DNA of 64,000 nt from Chrysoperla carnea. Lineage: Eukaryota > Arthropoda > Insecta > Neuroptera > Chrysopidae. A program made the translations under genes and the position numbers. The DNA lies in assembly GCF_905475395.1 (NCBI RefSeq), contig NC_058338.1:37764935-37828934 (forward strand), written 5' to 3'. Shown here piece after piece: positions 48,581 to 61,900 of the stretch; within the stretch, counting starts at the first letter, position 1, and each line of letters begins with the position of its first letter. The notes under the pieces are model-generated. The model was not told where the DNA came from. It saw only the letters and a list, made by a program, of their open reading frames with translations, and made no database searches.

Positions 48581-49276
48581 CATAATTCTTCATATGAGCA
48601 GATTTAAATTCATTCTGAAGTAAGTTTCCTGATGAGACAGAACAGACATATTTGTCGTCTTTCATAAATGGCTCTCTTAAATTACACCAGTCCGTAGATC
48701 TAAAATGGGTCATAATTCAATCAATTTGAAAAATTTTCAGAAATTGCTTTACTTCTATTACTAACTAAAACTCAAATCTCCATTTTTCATCTAGTTTTGT
48801 AAATAACAAGATATTATATTTTTGGGTTTATTCTATGCAATTAAATATCTACCAAATTATTTCATCAACGTTCAACCAGACAAAAAGGAGGTTACCTCAA
48901 ACCAATGTGCATACATTATCAACGATATAGCCGATATTTTACACCTAGGGATATTATTTTAATTGAATCTATATCATGCTTTTAAATAATCCATTATAAA
49001 TATTTCAAATTTAAAACGATAATACATTTAAACGTAAAAACATATATTTTAAGAATTAAACGCTTGCATATCCTAACCAATGTCGCTGGTCAATTCTCTT
49101 GCCACTCTATGATCTCGCCATAGACTTGTTTACTCCTCAAAACATCCATTACTTCAGATTTGGCTTCGCAGGTATGAAATTCTTTTCCATTCACAAATTT
49201 TCAATTTTTCTAGGAACTTGGAGTTCTAGCCCGTAGTTTAAATCGTAGTATTATTACATGGCATAGTATAGAAGAA
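48581..49276. other. Gene-free stretch
   Basis: AT-rich with no recognised gene. It includes CAAATTATTTCATCAACG at about 48853, sharing its first 15 bases with the end of the hairpin element at 52257. Confidence 0.35.
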
Positions 49277-49705
49277 CTAGTTGCATACCCACCCCCCATT
49301 ACTGGGCTTAAAAGTAAGGACCATGGTTACTCCCTTCCATAACACTGGAAATAGAGATAGGGATTGATTTACACAGTTAAATATATGTATAGTTTTCAAT
49401 TTATTTTTTAAATGTAAAATAGTCATTAAGTATAGTTCATTAAGTATATCAAAATAGTTCATAATTTTTACAAAAATCTTAAATTTAGCTTTAAAATGTT
49501 CATAGATGGCGAAGTTAAATGTCAAAAACAAATTCTTTTTTTTTTTCAAATATATCTTTATAAATTCTTGCTCATAAAGGTATTATTATGATTTATGTGC
49601 TAGATTATTGTAAAATTTCATGTAAATCTATTGAGTAGTTTTTGCGTGAAAGCGTAACAAACAAACAAACAAACAGCCTTACTTTCACTTTAAATTATAA
49701 AGGGA
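49277..49705 (-). mobile_element. Non-autonomous Helitron H2 (429 bp), mate of H1
   Basis: On the minus strand it starts with TC (49705-49704, preceded by A) as TCCCTTTATAATTTAAAGTG and ends with CTAG (49280-49277) followed by T. It contains ACGCTTTCACGCAAAAACTAC, a phrase common at the 5' end of insect Helitron-like repeats. The pre-terminal CCCAGTAATGGG can form a stem. It shares GACTATTTTACA, AAAACTATACATATATTT and TGTTATGGAAGG with H1, is nearly the same length, and has the same ends. The 90-residue frame across it is spurious. Confidence 0.78.
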
Positions 49706-52256
49706 TAGTGATATATTTTTAGAGACTGAAACCAATATAGCAGCAAAGTAGCCGCTATTATTTGTTTCTTTTTTAAAGATAGGAGTATATCGAATATAAT
49801 AGATATAGATTTATTATAGGATTATTTGTAGTAAATTTTACCGTAATACTATTGGCCAATAATGTCCTGTTCTCATTGGCTGCATGTTTTAGATACTTCT
49901 TGGATAGATATATGTTTGAATCTAAGACAGTTAACTATATCACTACTATTAGTATTGAATCACTTCATAACATGGAATTTCGTCTGAATATGGAGGTAAT
50001 AATGTATTTTATTTTTAAAAAAAAATAGTGTACAATATATTTTTTTATACAATAGTGTATGTTGTTTAAACACTAGGTGTAGGTAAGTAGAGAAACCTAA
50101 TTTTACTACATTGTCATATCATTATCTTTTTCCACTTACATTTAGTGTACTATACCGAAGCAAAAAGAACAAAAAAAATGTTATATCGAAAATATATTGT
50201 TTCTGATATTAAATTGATCTAACACTGTTCTAATAGTTCGTTGCTACTCAATACTTAAAATATTTAGGTCGTTTAAATATTTACATTGAAATATATTTTA
50301 TATCTACCTGCCCTACGACATTGTTCGTGGAAAATTTAATCAATTTTTCACGTTATATTATAATATTTAAAATAACGAGTTAATACAGTTCACTGCTCAA
50401 AAACATGAGCTATTCTTTCAAATGATTGGAGAGGGGCATCTTTTTACCTCTTCAAAGCTTCTTCATAGAAATCTCCTATGACGCCGAGATACTCAAAATC
50501 AAATTTGAATAAATCTGTGTCCAAATATGCATTAGTTCCTTTTAAAATTTCAAATTTCGAGACAACCTATGTTAGTTAAATCATTTTCTTATGTGTAAGG
50601 TGGTCAAATATTTCACGCGTTAAATATTCTTAAAAATTTTTTATCATAACCTCATATGAGCCTAAATAAAATTCATACATGATTTTATATAAATTTATTT
50701 TTTAATGCAGTGGCTAATTAAAAATATTAGATTCTTCACCTCGATTGGTTTAAGTGAATTTAAAACATCTTGGTCAGGTATTGATTTTTTCTAATTTGAC
50801 TAGACATATAAAAGTCCCAATTATACTGTAAATATATTTTGAATTGAATGAAAATTATAGGTTCAAAATAACAATAATTTCAAAATTATAATATAAATAA
50901 ATTAAAACAAAGCGTACTGACTTATCGATATGTATTAAACTTATTATTAATAATTATTAACTATTATCACAAATATTATAATCAAAAAAATGTTGACATT
51001 TGATTATTTATACGAATAGATACGTGAACACTTCCTAGCGGACAAAGTATTACGAACGTAAGTATTACTACCGTCCGTCAGTATACGAACAGACTCGAAA
51101 AAGAGGAAATTGAATCATTTTTACAGGACAATTATATGCGTCTCGCGAAAGGAGAGACCAAAATTTCGGCAGGGCTTCAAAAATATATCTAAAAAAAATT
51201 GTAGATAAGGTTTTCGACTCAACAAGGTTCGAGTTATCGACATTCGCTGTATATATTTCCCTCGTTACATTTGGGTGTCTCCAATTTTTTTTAAATTTAA
51301 ATATAATGCGAAAGTTAGTACAAAGCAGTGGCTAACTTCAGGATTTTTACTTTAACAACCTGCATTTCGAAAATAAAGCTTTTAAAACTGTTCGCCTAAA
51401 CTTTGGTTTTTATTTTTGGGGAAACTATTTCTCATAAATCTTTCCGGATAAACAAATTGAGCACTCTGTATAAATAAATATAAGAAATTTTTTCTTAAAT
51501 ATTTACATTAATGATCCATATTTATTTCATAATTTAGTGCTATTACCAGATTCCACAAATTATTGTCCTTTACATATTTCAATTACTGTTTATAAATTAG
51601 TCGTGATTAATAATAAAATCTCACTGTAGCATATGCTTGTTGAGTTTAGTAACTAGATACTATTGTACAGTACACTTAACACCTCTATATATGTATATAA
51701 AATAATAGGTACATTATGTAATGGGATGTGGTTATTTTAATCAAAACTAAAAGCCTAACCATGTCACTAATAGAAATCATTATCAGGAGTAAAAGGGTTT
51801 TGTTTTAGGAATCTATTTTATGAATTATATTAATTGGTACATTACTTATAAATAATAATAGCAAGCGAACGTATATATAATTAATATACATGTACACAAA
51901 CTTATTGTTATTTAAAATTACGTAAAATGTTTTAGGTCCTATATTATTGTACAACAATACAACAAATTGTAACAATAGTATAATATACAGGATGTTTTAT
52001 TATTTATAGCAGAAAATTATACCAGTAAATTCAGCTTATCAAGACAAGTGGCAAAGATCTTTATCTAATTTCGATCTGAGGCCTAATTCGCAGACCTATC
52101 AAATTCATCAAACATAGTAGATGTCACTAAATAATTTAGAGGGGAATTTCATAAAATAATAATTGAATGTGAATTGATTTAATAGGGTTGGGAATACTAA
52201 AAAAATATTTTTTTGTCGTTATTTAAAAAAAAAACAAAACAAAAATTCATGTTTAT
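49706..52256. other. Gene-free AT-rich stretch
   Basis: No gene recognised. At about 51466 a CACTCTGTATA phrase looks like an isolated end of a mariner-type MITE (TATACAGAGTG on the minus strand), without a partner in range. Otherwise unremarkable. Confidence 0.35.
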
Positions 52257-52507
52257 CAAATTATTTCATCAATACAGAGACACTTAGATGTAGGAGGTAT
52301 CATCAAATGTATTACTACCTATATATACGGGCGGATTAAATTGTATATACATACACTATTGTATTATCCTTAGACATTATGTGTTACTTATCCGAGGTGT
52401 TTCTACTTATATAAATATACAATTAACCCCCCCCCCGTATGTACAGTAATACATATGATGATACCTACTCCTACATCTAAGTGTCTTTGTATTGGTGAAA
52501 TAATTTG
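52257..52507. mobile_element. Foldback MITE-like element, 251 bp
   Basis: The arm 52257-52315 (CAAATTATTTCATCAATAC, AGAGACACTTAGATGTAGGA, GGTATCATCA) pairs with 52446-52507 with few mismatches. Pairing continues inward around ATACGGGCGGATTAAATTGTATA on the left and TATACAATTAACCCCCCCCCC, GTAT on the right, leaving a loop of only about 60 bases. The C10 tract lies opposite a GGGCGG segment. No coding frame. Confidence 0.85.
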
Positions 52508-52970
52508 ATTAATATGTATTATTTTTTTGTTTCCTTTATAAATAAAGACAACAATATTTGTTTTTAGAACTCCCTACCCAATTAAATCAGTTAACAATCA
52601 ATTATTGTTTTATATGATAGTCCCCTTTATATTCTAAAGTGGCACCTACTACGTTTAATGAGTTGACAAATGTTTCTATTTATCCCATAGTCACATCTCC
52701 CACATTCTCAGATCAATTTTTTGTAATGAGCTTGTCCATTTGTCTTGGTAAGCTTAATTTACTGGTATAATTTTATGCTTTCAATAATAGAACTGTATAT
52801 AGGTATATGTATAGGGGTATATGTTTATGATAAACATATTCTACTTGATATTCATGACAGAAAAAAACTATCGCAAATAGTTGGAAATAATGAATGCAAA
52901 TCATATCATAAAAGAGAAATACATAAACTAGACTGATACCTAAAGAGAAAATAATAACTGGATCAATATG
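52508..52970. other. Gene-free stretch
   Basis: AT-rich. Overlapping short frames on both strands (52745-52936 plus, 52773-53009 minus) have no recognisable motif and are judged spurious. Confidence 0.35.
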
Positions 52971-53115
52971 GGATTCAGCCTGGTTGAAGATTTTGCGACA
53001 TTGAGCCAAGCTTGGAAATTGATCGGTCTTGCATTAACATAGAATGATAACAATCAGTCTTGGGTATCCGATATTGGCCCAAGCTTCGTTTCTAGCCTTG
53101 GCCCAAGTTCACATG
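52971..53115. repeat. CCAAG-rich island 4 (family M3)
   Basis: Holds GAGCCAAGCTTGGAAATTG, CAGTCTTGGGTATCC, TTGGCCCAAGCTTCG and GCCTTGGCCCAAG. The CCAAGCTTGG core is a perfect 10-bp palindrome. It resembles the islands at 30.0, 35.3 and 36.5 kb, although alignment beyond the half-sites is weak. Confidence 0.5.
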
Positions 53116-56100
53116 AGTTCGTATACTAGCAATATAGTTCAATTGGCTTATAGACTCGTATGGTCGTCTCATTTAAACCGTTACTGATAAAACAAAAGTT
53201 TAAGTGAAACCACTGTTCCTCATTTAAAAATAAACTACTTTGGTATACTTCTTCTTAAAAATCTTTGTTTTCCCGTGAATCGTGTTCCAAATTAGGACAA
53301 AACTTAAGTGAAGAAAATAAATATTAACGCCTAAAAATTTTCTTAAAACAAGATTATATTGATGTACTTGCTTCTGCAACTAGCATTTTTTTACAGTGTA
53401 GATATTTAAGTATGGCTCTTTTAAACATAGACTTACGTTAATTTGCGATTAGTGTCAATAACCCTTCGAATATACATACTTATTTATCAAAAAGGGATAG
53501 AGGAAATCAAATTATCTAATGGCTATGCAGAGCTAAAAAAACTATGTATATTTTTGCTTTACAAGCTATATGCCAGTAAATGAGATAAGAAATACTTAAA
53601 AAATATTTTCTTCGACTTTTGAATATAGTGTTGGTGATTTTTGAAGCAATAAGTAGTTGATGAATTACTTACCTAGTTTGTAATTTAAATATATTTTTTT
53701 CTTAATTTGAATTATCAAGAGTAACAAGCAACGGAATGCATTTTTTATGTCACTGATAACAATCAATCCGGATACGCATCCTTGGCGTGTCTTCACTCTT
53801 TCTTTAGGTTTTCAAATACCCTCCTCCACCAGTAAACACAAAGCCATAAATTATAATTATATAATAACAATAAACTGAGACAAGATGTTACAGTAAACGA
53901 TTAATATATTTGCATAATTGTTCTTTTTATTTTAAAAGTAACAAAAGTGAAGCATTAATTTATATACTAACTATAATATTTATCTAAGGATGACGCAAGT
54001 GGTTTAGTTAGTTTTAGGCTCGATTTCCACAACAAAGATTATTAAAACAGTCGCTACGAGCATCGCAATACCTTCTCGGATGACATATACATGAACGTTG
54101 CTTGTATGTCTTCCATTTAGTCTTTTTTTGCTTGTCTTCCGTTTGGTCGACAAAAGTACAGAAAATATTAGGAGGCACTTTTGAATTTCTTGCAAATTAA
54201 TCAATCCTATGGAAATATCATTTTCTTTCATCCATTATGATCAGTAACAGTTAATTACAAGTGACAATCAGATTTTAATAGTATTTATATGTTCTATTTT
54301 CACAACTAAAACTTATTGAATAAGTTTATTTTTATTTTCTGTGTGTTCACTTTTGTTGTTCACCATCAATTGTATGTATGTACGTCCATGCTACATCCGG
54401 TAAGTATTTTCTGCCTTGAAAAAATGTACTTAAACGTACGAACATTTTTTTGCAGATTACATATGTAAAACAATAAGGAATCCCAAATGAAAAATTTGGA
54501 AACATGAAAAAATAAATTACGTGCTTCAGCGTGTATCGAAAAAACCCATTAGAGCATAAATAGGGAATAAAAGTTTGTTTACAATTAAAAACATAAATAT
54601 TAATATTTTTCTTTGTTATAATGGTAACGTAGTAAATGATATTTACCAAGGTTTGCAATATTAACATTTTTCTATATGAGAAAAAAATTATTTGCCTATA
54701 TTTTGTTAGATCTTCTTTTTGATAAGTTTAGGTAATATGCAAATGCCTTAGATCTTGTAGATTAACTGTTTATACTAACTCTAGTATAAACAAAGTAATA
54801 ATATAATACGGTAGGCTTCAAGAATATCTAAACCTTGCCTGCATCATTCCTTAGAAATCATTTTTCTCTTGATCAACGCCGTAGTGAAATTGCGACCAGT
54901 TTTAGCTCCTAGGCTTACCACGTTTGTATTGATTATTTCACTCTGAGAGTTATATAAATTAGCCAAATTTCTTATTATATTATTTATTTCTAACGTATAA
55001 GCTTGATCCACATGCACGTATGCACTTTGAGAGACTTGATTCATCCAATATCTTGATCTTTACGATATGTAAACTATATATATGTACATGTATAATTATA
55101 TAGGTATAGTATTACTATAACATTGTACCTTATGTATTGTACCAACATTAGTTAGAGGTACGTATAATTATTACTTTGTTGTGTTCTCTAATAACAACAA
55201 TGATGTCTTAATCTATCTACAATAATAATACATTGTAATATAATAACAATAATAAACAATAACTTTGTTATATACATAGGTATCTACATACATACAAACA
55301 GATATATATGTATACTTGGAATGTTACTATGGCTTAGTATCAATAACTAACACTTCTTACATTCCTAATGCGCAACATGAATACAAGGAATTCTCTAAGA
55401 TAAATGTATGCTATTAAAGCTTTGACTAGAATTGCTATGTCAAGAGTTTGAAAATAGATTCGATTTTCACAGTTTTGATTCTTATGTGATAAGAAGTCAG
55501 GTTTATCTCTAACTAGAACTTTTCATTATTAGTACTTCTTGAGAGTGTCAAGAACCTGCCTTTAAAATTTGCAAGGAAATTTTTGCATCAATATCTGACA
55601 TCCAACGTTTGATTTCCGAGTTTCGTCCATTGATCTTTCATACAACTTAGCCTGCGGACAGTGGTTGAATAACATAAACCCGAGAAGCAACAGTACTTTG
55701 TCTATAATAAATAGCCTTCGGTAATAATTTCTAAAACAGATATCCTGATTCTGAATAGTAGAAAAAATATCAGCAAACCATCAGAGAAATTTAGGGTTTT
55801 AGAATTTGGGCAGTCAAAATTGAAAAATTGATTACTACACATGCCTTTAGAAGTTCTATCTAACATAATATTCGCCTTCGGGGAAAAGAAACTAAAAATT
55901 TTTTATCAATTTTACACTACGGAAAATTTAACGCACGGGAGATTCTGTTTGTTAATTCTTTGAAAATAGGAACAAAAAATTACAGTAGCTTTATTCTCAA
56001 ATTAATATTATAATAGCTTTGGTGTACGAGCTGCTGCCTTTCGATTCATTTAATAGAATATAAGAATTTAAACTGCTCTCTAAGTCAAATATAGGGACGG

Positions 56101-58630
56101 GTATAAATAGTTTTCTATTTTTGTTGACATAACGTTTTTTATTTATAGAATACTATTATGAACTTCGTATCTCATTTACGGTATGGAAGTTCTAAAAGGG
56201 TAGATCAGATATATTAAACATGCATAAATTGAAGGTTAGTATTAGTGGTGTATCGAATCATATAAAAACATTGTGGTACATGGAACACAACTAATTCCAT
56301 TCTCATTTCACTAGCTAAGACCAATTTTGTACTTCCAATTGGCAGATTCTTCCACCGTGAAGTGAGCTGGCCAAACTTAAGGGTGTCAAATTTGTTAACA
56401 GCTTCTTAATTTCTTCTTAATCCACAGCAACTTTTAATTAAGCAGCTACTAAACACATATTAGATGGTTGGACTATCTGAAACAACAATTTCATTGTAGA
56501 TAAAATGGCGGAGCAATATTTAAAATGATTACATCATATCTGTTGCTTGCTAAAAAGTCAGAGATGTTCAAAACAGGGTACCCTGCCAATTTTAATCTCG
56601 ATTGAGTGTCCGTTTACATAATGTTTCCAGATTTTTTGATGTGGATACATGAAAAGAAAACTGCACTGGAAAAGCGGCCGTAATCCGGATACTGACCAAA
56701 ATCATGCATAATATGGATAATATATTTAGCATATTTTGTATAATACATCATGCTTAATATACAAAAAATATTTGTCCCCTGGCTTGAGGCGACCTTAATG
56801 TCCATAATATTTAACAACCGAACTTCCTAAAGTGAAAAATAAAATCGCTAAAACACTCGGCGTAAGAAGCGGGTTAATACTTTTTTAAGAAGTCGTCCAG
56901 ATACAAGCATTCGTCCCATCACTAATACAATAAATCATACTACTCACACCGTAGTGTATTTTAGATATTGCTAGTGTTATAGAACATAAAGTTGTTTTGA
57001 CATTAAGACGTGATAGTAGCGTTATTCATCTACTTATGGTTTTGCAAGTAAGTAGTGTATGATGTGGGAATCCTTTATATATAATAACAATCCCTGATAT
57101 GATTTGTTAATTATTATTATATTAGTTTAACACGGTTTCATAACTAAGGTTAAGCCATATGCAAGTCGGATACGTAGTAGTGCTTTAACCTCAAGATACA
57201 AAGTGTTTCGAATAGTTTTTAGTAAAATACGTAAATTATTGTTTATAGAATTATTCACATAAATTGATTAAATGTCATATAGTTAGTGAATGCGAATTAC
57301 TACAATAGGCATAGATTCGGGTAATACAATTCATCCAGCTTATTCATTCGAATTCTGCAGACGGCAAAATATGGTGTGAATGATAAAAAGAGATACATTT
57401 GGTAAGTTTATTAAATTAAATTAATTAATTAATTATTAAATTTTATGGGAAAAAAAGTGAAAATAAACAATTGACTGAGCTAATCGTTAAAATACTCTGT
57501 ATAGACAATGTTAGCCCTTTATATTATATCGCTATAAAAAATCATTGTAAAAATGGATCCATTGATGTTTAAAATATCTATACACATTTCTATTGAAATC
57601 TAAAATTGCAAAATTTTCGATACTTTTCTGTAAAACTTATTGCAAAAGGTTGGTTTATAGCTACGTGTTAAAACTCTTAAAATCCAAAACATTCGTTAAA
57701 GTGGATTAGTATAGCATTTCCCTCACCATTCAATCTTTTCACGATACAATACTTTTTCTACTTTGAACAAGATAGTAAAACATACGAATGTATGAAAGCT
57801 GTCATTTGATGTAGATCATGTCAAAGAGAAAGCAAATTGCATCTTGTTCTCGAATATATATGTTTATTGTGCGTGCTAGTTTGAGCCAGTTTTTCTTTCT
57901 AATGAGTCATCATTTCTAGGTTTTTTACGATCAAGACGATGACTTGGATGATTAGAACCTACTATTTAGTAGAACATAGGCCATATATTATTAACTTAGG
58001 AAAATATGTACAATCTTCTTACCAATAATCTTGATAAAGGAGGATAAATCGTAGACAATTTCCATATAAATAGCCCACAACTTCTTGGTCAAAATATTTT
58101 ATTACAACGTCTGTTTTATATTATTTGTGTACAGTAAAAATAAAGAACAAGAAATTGAGACCGATGGGTAAAGTTCATAATGAAAACCATTAAAAAATGA
58201 TGAAAGAAAAATAATTACGTCTAAGAAAATCGTCTAGCAATGTTATTTATTTGAGTGTGTTTATTGTACATTACGATATATTATTACAATTGTTTGTTTC
58301 AAGCCGTTGTTTATCATTTAAACAGATTACATTTTTGTTTTAATCCCGTACAAAGTGGCTTAAACATTCAAAACTATTTGAAACGATATACTCTTTTATT
58401 TCTTATTATAAGGAAAATCGTGCCAAAAGAGAGACCTAATCCTGTATTCGTAAAGAAAACAACGGATACAACTCCTATTAATTGCCTATTACACACTCGA
58501 GTGATAAAAATGCTCTCATTGTCTGCAGTCTCATATGCATTTCACAGTTTTTCGCACTAATAATATACTATTATTAAAAGTCCCAAACCAAAGTCTTTGC
58601 ATGAAAATACCTAGCAAGTACAAATTTACC
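53116..58630. other. Long gene-free AT-rich stretch
   Basis: No supported gene. Three minus-strand frames lie in a row (55044-54844, 54667-54347, 54231-54004; 66, 106 and 75 codons), but none carries a motif I recognise and I could not join them by convincing splice sites. About 57466-57512 holds a weak remnant of the M1 end (AACAATTGACTGAGCTAATCG). Dense TAATAATA-type simple sequence occurs near 55200-55260. Confidence 0.35.
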
Positions 58631-58639
58631 AAATTTTAA

Positions 58640-58915
58640 AAATAGCCGAGAAATTTTTTGGATACGGAACCCTTCCACTTTCCATTAAATTAGCTTTTTT
58701 TCTCAAAGCCTTCTCCAAACTAAAACGAGTTTGAGGAGCATCGCCTATCATTAAGTTGTTCCAGGTACGGAACCCTAAACTCGCTAAGAACAATCCCATT
58801 ACATTACCTTTCAAACGAATCAAAAAATCCAAGTCGATTCATCTGTGTAGGCGCCACAGACAGACACACATAGCGGTCAAACTTATAACACCCCTTTTTT
58901 TGGTTCGGGAGTTAA
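58640..58915 (-). repeat. Dispersed repeat with GTACGGAACCC and CAGACAGACACACATAGCGG
   Basis: Contains ATACGGAACCCTTCC (58661) and GTACGGAACCCTAAACTCG (58763), then CATTACATTACCTTTCAAACG, CAGACAGACACACATAGCGG, TCAAACTTATAACACCCC and TTTTTGGTTCGGGAGTTAAAAA. I know this phrase order from dispersed repeats of other insect genomes, from memory only; no second copy exists in this window. The 68-residue minus-strand frame over it is likely a by-product. Confidence 0.45.
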
Positions 58916-61900
58916 AAATCAACATAAGTTGATTATTTTTAAACACACATTTTAGAGCAATTTAGTTTTAGTACTTACGAGAAGTAAAGTTTCCGACACA
59001 CCAACGCCATTTCATCCTATACATAATTGTGTGGGATATCTTCCATGTCGTGCTTGCTCGTTTGTTTCCTTTTTTTTATTCTACATTTTAGAAAACTAAA
59101 AGTTTAAAAACACACATATAATAATAAAAATAACGTATAAATAAATATAAATGAATAAAAAAAAGAAAAAAAAACAAACAAAATTACATATACATTGTTG
59201 TGTATAGAAACAAAATTGTAATAACAATTTGTTATTCAATTCTTTTCTATTCCGTTAGAACTGTCTTTCTACACTTGGTTGTTGTCTATCTATCTATGTT
59301 GTATACTTATGTGTTATTGTTGCTTGGTTTAAAAAGACAAGAAAGAGAACAAAAATATCATTCAATTTAGTTTTTGTATATTTTGTATAGAATGGTTTAT
59401 TTAGTTTGATACAAAATACATTATACATTATAAATCTAAGCCTCGCAAAGTTACTAGTTGTCTAATCAAAGAGAACAAATCCGAGAGTTTTAAGCTTGAT
59501 AAGTCATGATAAGTCATTGATTTTGTGTGGCTTTGGATTATTCAACACAATGCACGATGGATACCAGAGGGTATGGCAGTTGTTTGAAGCTATTTCTTCT
59601 TAATTTTTTGTTTACTTTACTATTTTATTTTTAAATAGTATAAACACAAAAAATTTAAGTGGTATCCTCCTCCACCCCACTGTAACAGCACCAAAATTAG
59701 TCATGATACACAAGCCCAGGCGTTCAGCTTGCCTGCCGTCCAGCCAGTGTCCATTGTTATAGCTTGTACTTATATTTTAATAATTTTATATGTCGCTCTT
59801 TATTTTTCAAGAACGAAAATTATTTTTAATAGTCACTTCTAGTTCTTTATTCTAACTGTAACTGTTGTTTTTAAAAATATACAATACTCGTCAAACAACC
59901 TTGAGCAAACCCAAGTTCACTGCTTTTTTAAGAAATGTGGCAGAGATAAAATTATTGCATAATAGTAATATTTACTCAAAAAAAATACTCTCTTGGCTCG
60001 AGAACATTGAAACAAAAACATAAATCTTAATCAAAGAAGATAACACATTCTGCAGTGCAGCTCCTATGGAGCTCTATGACTGGAATAACGGTTTAAAAGC
60101 CTCGAAAAGTATTTCGATTCAGAAACGAAACCCAAAATTGTGAAGTTATATTAGAAGAATCAGTAGCATTTTTTCTGAGGACTTATTTCAAGATTTAAGA
60201 CTGATGTAACATTTAGAAGGCATACGCTCTTATACTCCTTGATAGTAGCGATTTACTAAATTTTCGACTTCGAAATTCCAAAAGCAATACCCATTTTACC
60301 ATACTTGAATCCATTTACTAGTTTATAACGAAACATTTATAACGGGAAATATTTATAAATGCGAGTTCCAACAATGTTTAAATTCTTTTTTGTTTCAGGG
60401 AGTTGTCATTAATTTTTTACTACTTTTTAATCTTATCCTTTCATTCGTTGATCAATAATTATTGGAAATTGCAAAAAACTACTAATGCTTGGAAAAAAAT
60501 ACTAGTCGTTAAACACATATTCAAAATTAGCAATTCAATATTTTTAATAAGAAGAGTTATGAACACTACCTTGAGCTTAGCATGTTTAATATAATCCGAA
60601 GAGGCAGAATAAAATCTACTTTCATAAGAGAAAAAACTAAAGTAAAAGATCCCCCAATTAGTATAAAGCGGTTAAAGTGGCGCTGAGGTAGATACGTGGC
60701 GAGACTGAGAGACATACAAAGTGGTCCACTTTGCCAAAAGTCTGCGGTGGATTTAAGAGTAAAAACTTTTTTCGTGGGGCTACTTATTTTTTGTAATAGC
60801 AAATAGTTTAAACTGTCGACTAGGTATGTGGTTTTAACAAAAAGTATAGAAAAATGTTTGCGTTTTTTACTTTCTTAAAAAAAAGACTAATTATTATTGC
60901 TTTTATAAGTATTATGTTTAAAATAAAAGATGAGAAGAAGAAATAACAAAACATTTAAGATTTATATTTGTTTTGCACGGTTAAAATGAAATTGCACAAT
61001 GCTAAATGAATTCAAAAGAAAAAAAATGACCAAAATGTGAATATTAATGTTTCAGTTTTTTTTGTAAGTTTAATTAATTTTTATTACTTACTACACTTTT
61101 ATAAAAGATTTTATTGTTTATCATACAGAAATCTGTTGTTAATACAATAGAAATTAAACAGGATATCATAGATGACGCTACATATCTTGGGAATAAAGTC
61201 GAAAATTAATCGGATGGTATACACATCAGATCGAAAAATAAGTTTTTCGATCCAATGTACCATTAACGCGATAGAGGTTAATCATTCATCGTCTAAAATT
61301 TTCCGAACTTCTCGTTTAATATTGAGAAATGACAAATTTTTGTAAAACTCAAAGTTGTAGAAAAAAAAAATTACTAAAATATAAAATTCAAAGTTCTTCA
61401 TAAAAATTACCAATTTTCTGAGTTTTTCTTGTATATTGTGTTTTAATTAATTTTGTTAAATTTGATCTAAAGTAAACGATGGAAATCAAAATTCCAGACA
61501 GAAAATTATGCTTCACCACTTTATGTCAAAGATCTCAATGTTGTTAACACTGATTGCCTAATGTTTACAAATTTTGAAGAATGAATAACTTTTGAAGAAT
61601 GAGTAGTTACGGCATGTCAAAGCATTAAAAATGAAATGTAAAAAAGTTTTTTCATTGCAAATTATACTGTGCAAGAAGAACATTTAATCTGATCTAAAAC
61701 TTGAAGTTGATCTACGACGTGATTGCTTCAGGATGTAGGGTATTATTATTAGCTAAAGACAAAAACCTTCCTTAGGCTGTAGTACTAGGAAAATACAAAT
61801 TAATACATAGATAAATATTCTCTTGAATAAATTATTGAACAAACAAAATAACGATTTTGAATTGGTTCGTAAAGATCTTCGTTGTACAGTCAAAATAAAT

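Noticed and set aside
54004..55044. Three consecutive minus-strand frames considered as exons of a membrane receptor
   Set aside because: They have hydrophobic stretches but no receptor signature, and I could not find splice sites joining them in phase.
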